From positions 1-8,604 of the forward strand of contig JAJRUU010000293.1 of the NCBI GenBank assembly GCA_024277605.1: 8,604 bases of DNA. Direction: 5' to 3'. The position numbers and the translations under genes were made by a program. The first letter of the stretch is position 1. Each line of letters opens with the position of its first letter. Source of the DNA: a bacterium (GTDB lineage: Bacteria; SZUA-182; SZUA-191; JAJRXT01). Shown here piece after piece: positions 5,829 to 8,604 of the stretch. Under the pieces are notes generated by a model. The model was not told where the DNA came from. It did not search any database and saw only the letters and a program-made list of their open reading frames with translations.

Positions 5829-6743
5829 TTACAATATTGTTTTTAATGCTTCCGTGTTTACTTTCCCCCAAATCGGAAAGCGCATCACTCCGTTAATATT
5901 ATTTTCCTCAATGATGGGATTACCGGATTCAATGTAAATTGCCGGGGGACCGCCGCTAGTTATTTCATTCTTCTTGATGACCGCATCTGACTTAACCAAT
6001 ATGATAGAACGTCCCCGTTGGTTGCCAATCGTATTTTCTACAATAAGGGGAGAACTTCCCTGACACATTATTGCCCCACCCTTATTGTTTTCTATGGTAT
6101 TACCGATAATCGTTGCTTGTTTTTCTTTAGTATTCCCGGGGGTAGAAGAGCCAGTAACGCTGCTTTCTATGATCTCTAATGCACCGCTGACCAATATACC
6201 GAACCCTCGATTGTCATACATTTGATTAGCTGAAATATTGGGGGCGGCATAAGTAACTTCTATTGCTGATCTGGCGTTTTTAAAAATTTTGTTGTGTTCA
6301 ATGGTGGGTGAGGTGTTTTGTTCAACAAAGATGGCCGGAACTTGATTCTCGGTAATAATGCAATTAGATATGCGGGGAGATCCAGCGGCAACGTACACCG
6401 CCCCCTTAACCCCGGTAGTAGCTCCCTTTATGGTTACTCCCTCCAGGACACTCTTATCAAATAGTGTGATTATAGATTTAAGCGCATAGGGAGAACCGGT
6501 AATTACTGTGGTTTTGGGATCATTTCCAGATAGAGTTACTCCAGGCATAAGTTCAATAGCTTCTGCATAGGTTCCAGCAGCCAGCTTGATTGTATCACCC
6601 GATTGACTCACACTAAGCGCCTGGGGAATGGTTTCATATTCATTGGGCACATGCATGACTCTCGCTGCCGCATGCGTAGCCGGAATTAAAAAAAGCCCTG
6701 TCAAAAGGCTGATGCTTAGCATAAATTTAAAATAAATTTTCAT
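5829..6743 (-). CDS. Secreted right-handed beta-helix repeat protein (downstream paralogue)
   Basis: This 304-residue protein has a signal peptide (about 1-25, MKIYFKFMLSISLLTGLFLIPATHA, cut near THA). The DUF1565-like start that follows (MHVPNEYETIPQALSVSQSGDTIKLAAGTYAEAIEL) is typical of pectin-lyase-fold proteins of the NosD or periplasmic-repeat kind. From about residue 90 it is built of parallel beta-helix coils of roughly 21-24 residues, marked by turns such as SPRISNCIITEN, SPTIEHNKIFKN, APNISANQMYDN and GNPIIEENNING. No polysaccharide lyase catalytic set is evident, so binding or a structural role is as likely as enzymatic activity. It lies 38 bases behind its paralogue and is probably cotranscribed; no Shine-Dalgarno is seen before its ATG. 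Its last residues (KVNTEALKTIL) depart from the paralogue, apparently because of a one-base frameshift (see 5758-5828). Confidence 0.88.
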   Translation of the reverse strand: MKIYFKFMLSISLLTGLFLIPATHAAARVMHVPNEYETIPQALSVSQSGDTIKLAAGTYAEAIELMPGVTLSGNDPKTTVITGSPYALKSIITLFDKSVLEGVTIKGATTGVKGAVYVAAGSPRISNCIITENQVPAIFVEQNTSPTIEHNKIFKNARSAIEVTYAAPNISANQMYDNRGFGILVSGALEIIESSVTGSSTPGNTKEKQATIIGNTIENNKGGAIMCQGSSPLIVENTIGNQRGRSIILVKSDAVIKKNEITSGGPPAIYIESGNPIIEENNINGVMRFPIWGKVNTEALKTIL

Positions 6744-6781
6744 TACGTCGTTTATTTAAGGAAGATTACATTATGCTCAAA

Positions 6782-7870
6782 TTAGAACCAGCTGTCTTCC
6801 TCTTCTTTCGCAGCAGGTTTCTCACCCGGCATTTTCGTTATGGATGTGTCCAATACGTTGTTGTTCTGAATAATTGCCAGGGCGGTATCCCCGACAATAC
6901 CACGACGGCCGCCACCCAGAATACTGTTACCTTCAACGATAGGGGCGGAACCTGTTTTGATGTATATACCGGCCGGCCCGTCGGTTGAAATATTATTACC
7001 CAGAATCTGTGGAGCGGCGGCAATAATCATAACGCAAGTCGCTCCCCGGTTGGTGATAATGTTATTGCTGATACGGGGGGAGGTGTTCTCACAAATAATT
7101 GTAGGCGGGCCGTTACTACCGGCAATGGTGTTATTCTCAATGACGGCTTCCACCTCGATATCGGCCCCCTTAACCGATAACACCGCTATTTCAACCCCGG
7201 AGTTATCATGCACATCATTGCCTTCAATTATCATAGAGCTGCAACTAATGGCGCCAATACCGGCCAGGCCGTTGGCGTAGATACGATTACCCTTGATCAG
7301 CGTAGCTGAACCCACATTGCCGATACCGGCACGGGTATTGGCAAAGATTTCGTTACCGATAATGGTGGCGGCAGCTCCATAGTTACAGGCAATCCCAGGA
7401 CCACCATTGTTGTGAACGCGGTTATTTTCAATAATGGGCCGGGCCTTAGCATTGTGCGCCCCAATACCGGTATAATCATTATCACGAACAATGCAATTGG
7501 AAATCCGGGGAGAGGTGTTCTTGCAATAGACGGCATGCCCCGGCCGACCATGGGCGCCTGTGATGGTAAACCCATCCAGCGTGCTGTCATCGGCGGTGGT
7601 GATCACCGGCCCAGGCGGCCCTTCAGCAAGCGAAACGATAGTAGTCGTATCCGCTCCCTCGCCTAGTAAATCCACTCCGGCCCGCATGGTCACCACTTCT
7701 GAATAAATACCCGCTAACACCTTTACCTTATCCCCGGCCACCGCCGCATCGATTGCATCTTGAATCCTGTCATAGTCTCTAGGGACAATAATTTCCTTAG
7801 CCAAAACCGGATAACCGCCGCCGAGTAAAAATCCCAGCATCAACCCCCAACACAATATATTTTTAAGCAT
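6782..7870 (-). CDS. Secreted right-handed beta-helix repeat protein (upstream paralogue)
   Basis: This 362-residue exported protein opens with a signal peptide (about 1-24, MLKNILCWGLMLGFLLGGGYPVLA, cut after VLA). The first domain (IIVPRDYDRIQDAIDAAVAGDKVKVLAGIYSEVVTMRAGV) is closely similar to that of the next gene. From about residue 95 to 340 there are around ten beta-helix coils, each with an N-rich turn: PRISNCIVRDN, PIIENNRVHNN, TIIGNEIFAN, TLIKGNRIYAN, MIIEGNDVHDN, PRISNNIITN and so on. It ends in a charged tail, GEKPAAKEEEDSWF. The product is probably periplasmic or surface-located, binding or processing carbohydrate; the substrate cannot be told. It is the first gene of a two-gene unit behind a good promoter (7923-7951). 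The Shine-Dalgarno is weak (GAGA about 7 bases before the ATG). Confidence 0.9.
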   Translation of the reverse strand: MLKNILCWGLMLGFLLGGGYPVLAKEIIVPRDYDRIQDAIDAAVAGDKVKVLAGIYSEVVTMRAGVDLLGEGADTTTIVSLAEGPPGPVITTADDSTLDGFTITGAHGRPGHAVYCKNTSPRISNCIVRDNDYTGIGAHNAKARPIIENNRVHNNGGPGIACNYGAAATIIGNEIFANTRAGIGNVGSATLIKGNRIYANGLAGIGAISCSSMIIEGNDVHDNSGVEIAVLSVKGADIEVEAVIENNTIAGSNGPPTIICENTSPRISNNIITNRGATCVMIIAAAPQILGNNISTDGPAGIYIKTGSAPIVEGNSILGGGRRGIVGDTALAIIQNNNVLDTSITKMPGEKPAAKEEEDSWF

Positions 7871-7922
7871 AATATATCTCAGCTTTCCATGGGCTTTAAT
7901 AAAATCCGGCTCACTGTACTAT

Positions 7923-7951
7923 AGTATATCAACCCCAAAACCGAATTGCAA
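7923..7951 (-). promoter_or_regulatory. Sigma70-type promoter of the beta-helix pair
   Basis: On the minus strand TTGCAA (7951-7946) is followed by a 17-bp spacer and TATACT (7928-7923, 5 of 6). Transcription would start near 7916, giving a leader of about 46 bases. Two 10-bp palindromes overlap it: AATTGCAATT (7944-7953) over the -35 box and TACTATAGTA (7917-7926) over the -10 and start point. Either could bind a regulator, though short AT-rich palindromes can be chance. Confidence 0.55.
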
Positions 7952-8012
7952 TTTATTCCGGCATTCAGTGCTTCATATACAAAGACTCATATGTCACAGA
8001 AATAATTCCTTC

Positions 8013-8060
8013 TTACTTACCGCAGCATTTTTTATACTTTTTACCACTACCGCAGGGTCA
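8013..8060 (-). other. SecA zinc-motif tail behind UGA (UGA at 8060-8058)
   Basis: After VGRNDP the secA frame meets TGA and then continues in the same frame with PCGSGKKYKKCCGK to TAA (8015-8013). The normal SecA ending is CPCGSGKKYKKCCG, so UGA stands exactly at the first zinc-ligand cysteine, and every other motif residue, including the other three cysteines, is kept. A Cys codon becomes TGA by one base change (TGC or TGT), and UGA also encodes selenocysteine. The 40 bases after UGA form no strong hairpin that I can see; the best is GUGGUA with UGCUGC, mostly wobble pairs. Confidence 0.85.
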
Positions 8061-8604
8061 GGGATCATTCCGGCCGACTTTGTCTGCCATACGCCGTTCA
8101 GGAGTATGAGAGCGTTCTTTGATCTGTGACATCACCTGTTCGCGTCGCTTTTCCTCGCGCCGCTCTTCTTCTTCAACCGCTTGCACTCTGAATACATACT
8201 TTACGATCTCCTCTTTCATCCGTTCAACCATCTGGGTGAACATATCAAAGCCTTCACGTTTATACTCCATCAACGGATCTTTTTGACCGTAGCCCCGCAA
8301 GCCGATGCCCTCTTTCATCTGATCCATAGCATACAGGTGATCTTTCCACATGCTGTCGATTATCTGAAGCATAATAATCTTCTCCAGGTGGCGCATCATC
8401 GACGCCCCCATCTGGCGCTCTTTATAATCGTAGGCTCCCTTAATAACCGAAAGCAATTTTTCCCGCAATTCGTCGTAATTAAGTTCTACAATTTGTTCAT
8501 TCTTAAGCGGCAGTCCAACCGACAATCGACGGATTAAATCCTCTTCCAAGCCTTGAATATCCCAATCATCAGGGTGAATATCCGGCGGGGTATGCATCAT
8601 CAAA
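8058..8604 (-). CDS. secA: Preprotein translocase ATPase SecA, C-terminal part (partial)
   Basis: SecA is the ATPase that drives preproteins through the SecYEG channel at the inner membrane. Only the last 181 or so residues are in the window; the motor domains lie beyond the right edge. Visible parts are the helical scaffold and wing sequence with IIMLQIIDSMWKDHLYAMDQMKEGIGLRGYGQKDPLMEYKREGFDMF, a hallmark of SecA, followed by a charged helix (EEEERREEKRREQ) and the linker leading to the C-terminal zinc-binding domain (VGRNDP). The reading frame then meets TGA in place of the first zinc-site cysteine. Termination there would remove the 15-residue metal-binding tail that contacts SecB and membrane lipid; many SecA proteins lack this tail, so the truncated enzyme could still work. 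It precedes, on the same strand, the beta-helix pair, which has its own promoter. Confidence 0.95.
   Translation of the reverse strand, partial: LMMHTPPDIHPDDWDIQGLEEDLIRRLSVGLPLKNEQIVELNYDELREKLLSVIKGAYDYKERQMGASMMRHLEKIIMLQIIDSMWKDHLYAMDQMKEGIGLRGYGQKDPLMEYKREGFDMFTQMVERMKEEIVKYVFRVQAVEEEERREEKRREQVMSQIKERSHTPERRMADKVGRNDP

Noticed and set aside
5838..5850. Programmed -1 frameshift heptamer in the beta-helix gene
   Set aside because: The run TTA-AAA-ACA is not a proper X-XXY-YYZ site in the zero frame and no following stem-loop is evident. An indel is simpler.
6957..7666. Plus-strand open frames opposite the upstream beta-helix gene
   Set aside because: They are shadows of a repetitive coding sequence, with no ribosome binding sites and low-complexity products.
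7941..7962. Terminator for secA around the CCG...CGG inverted repeat
   Set aside because: The stem needs a bulge, is AT-rich, and its TTTT tail overlaps the beta-helix promoter; too weak to list.
8016..8057. A SECIS hairpin just after the secA UGA
   Set aside because: The only stem I could draw (GUGGUA with UGCUGC) is half wobble pairs with a 14-base A-rich loop, too weak to claim.

Overview
This is a bacterial chromosomal window of moderate GC with dense genes, short intergenic gaps, foldback repeats and one insertion-sequence remnant. BshC (bacillithiol synthesis), SurE, a DUF4139 secreted protein and two secreted beta-helix proteins would fit an environmental, probably Gram-negative bacterium. 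I cannot name a phylum from sequence alone.

Layout. Positions 1-140 hold the C-terminus of a transposase (probably ISL3 family) ending in a candidate terminal inverted repeat. Positions 141-309 hold hairpins and a near-consensus sigma70 promoter. The plus strand then carries: an unknown 200-residue membrane-anchored protein (310-912); surE (1015-1776), overlapping an O6-alkylguanine-DNA alkyltransferase (1758-2267) and ending at a rho-independent terminator; a secreted DUF4139 protein (2335-3783); a non-coding stretch with two foldback elements (3854-3946 and a 133-bp MITE-like element at 3951-4083); and bshC (4137-5777). The minus strand carries two tandem secreted right-handed beta-helix paralogues (7870-6782, then 6743-5829) behind a recognisable promoter, and the 3' end of secA entering from the right edge.

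The most striking point is that several conserved genes are not read plainly. bshC has an in-frame UAG at 5097-5099 in an otherwise full-length, uninterrupted family sequence, and appears to start at AUU. secA has UGA exactly where the first cysteine of its C-terminal zinc motif (CPCGSGKKYKKCC) should be, with the rest of the motif intact behind it. The downstream beta-helix gene has a probable one-base frameshift near its 3' end. These could be recoding (selenocysteine for UGA, pyrrolysine or suppression for UAG), real gene decay, or sequence errors. The window alone cannot decide. Ordinary use of UGA to end surE and of UAG to end bshC itself argues against wholesale reassignment of either codon.

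The genes do not form one pathway. SurE and the alkyltransferase are a translationally coupled pair, the beta-helix genes are a paralogous pair with their own promoter, and the rest look like independent units separated by repeats.
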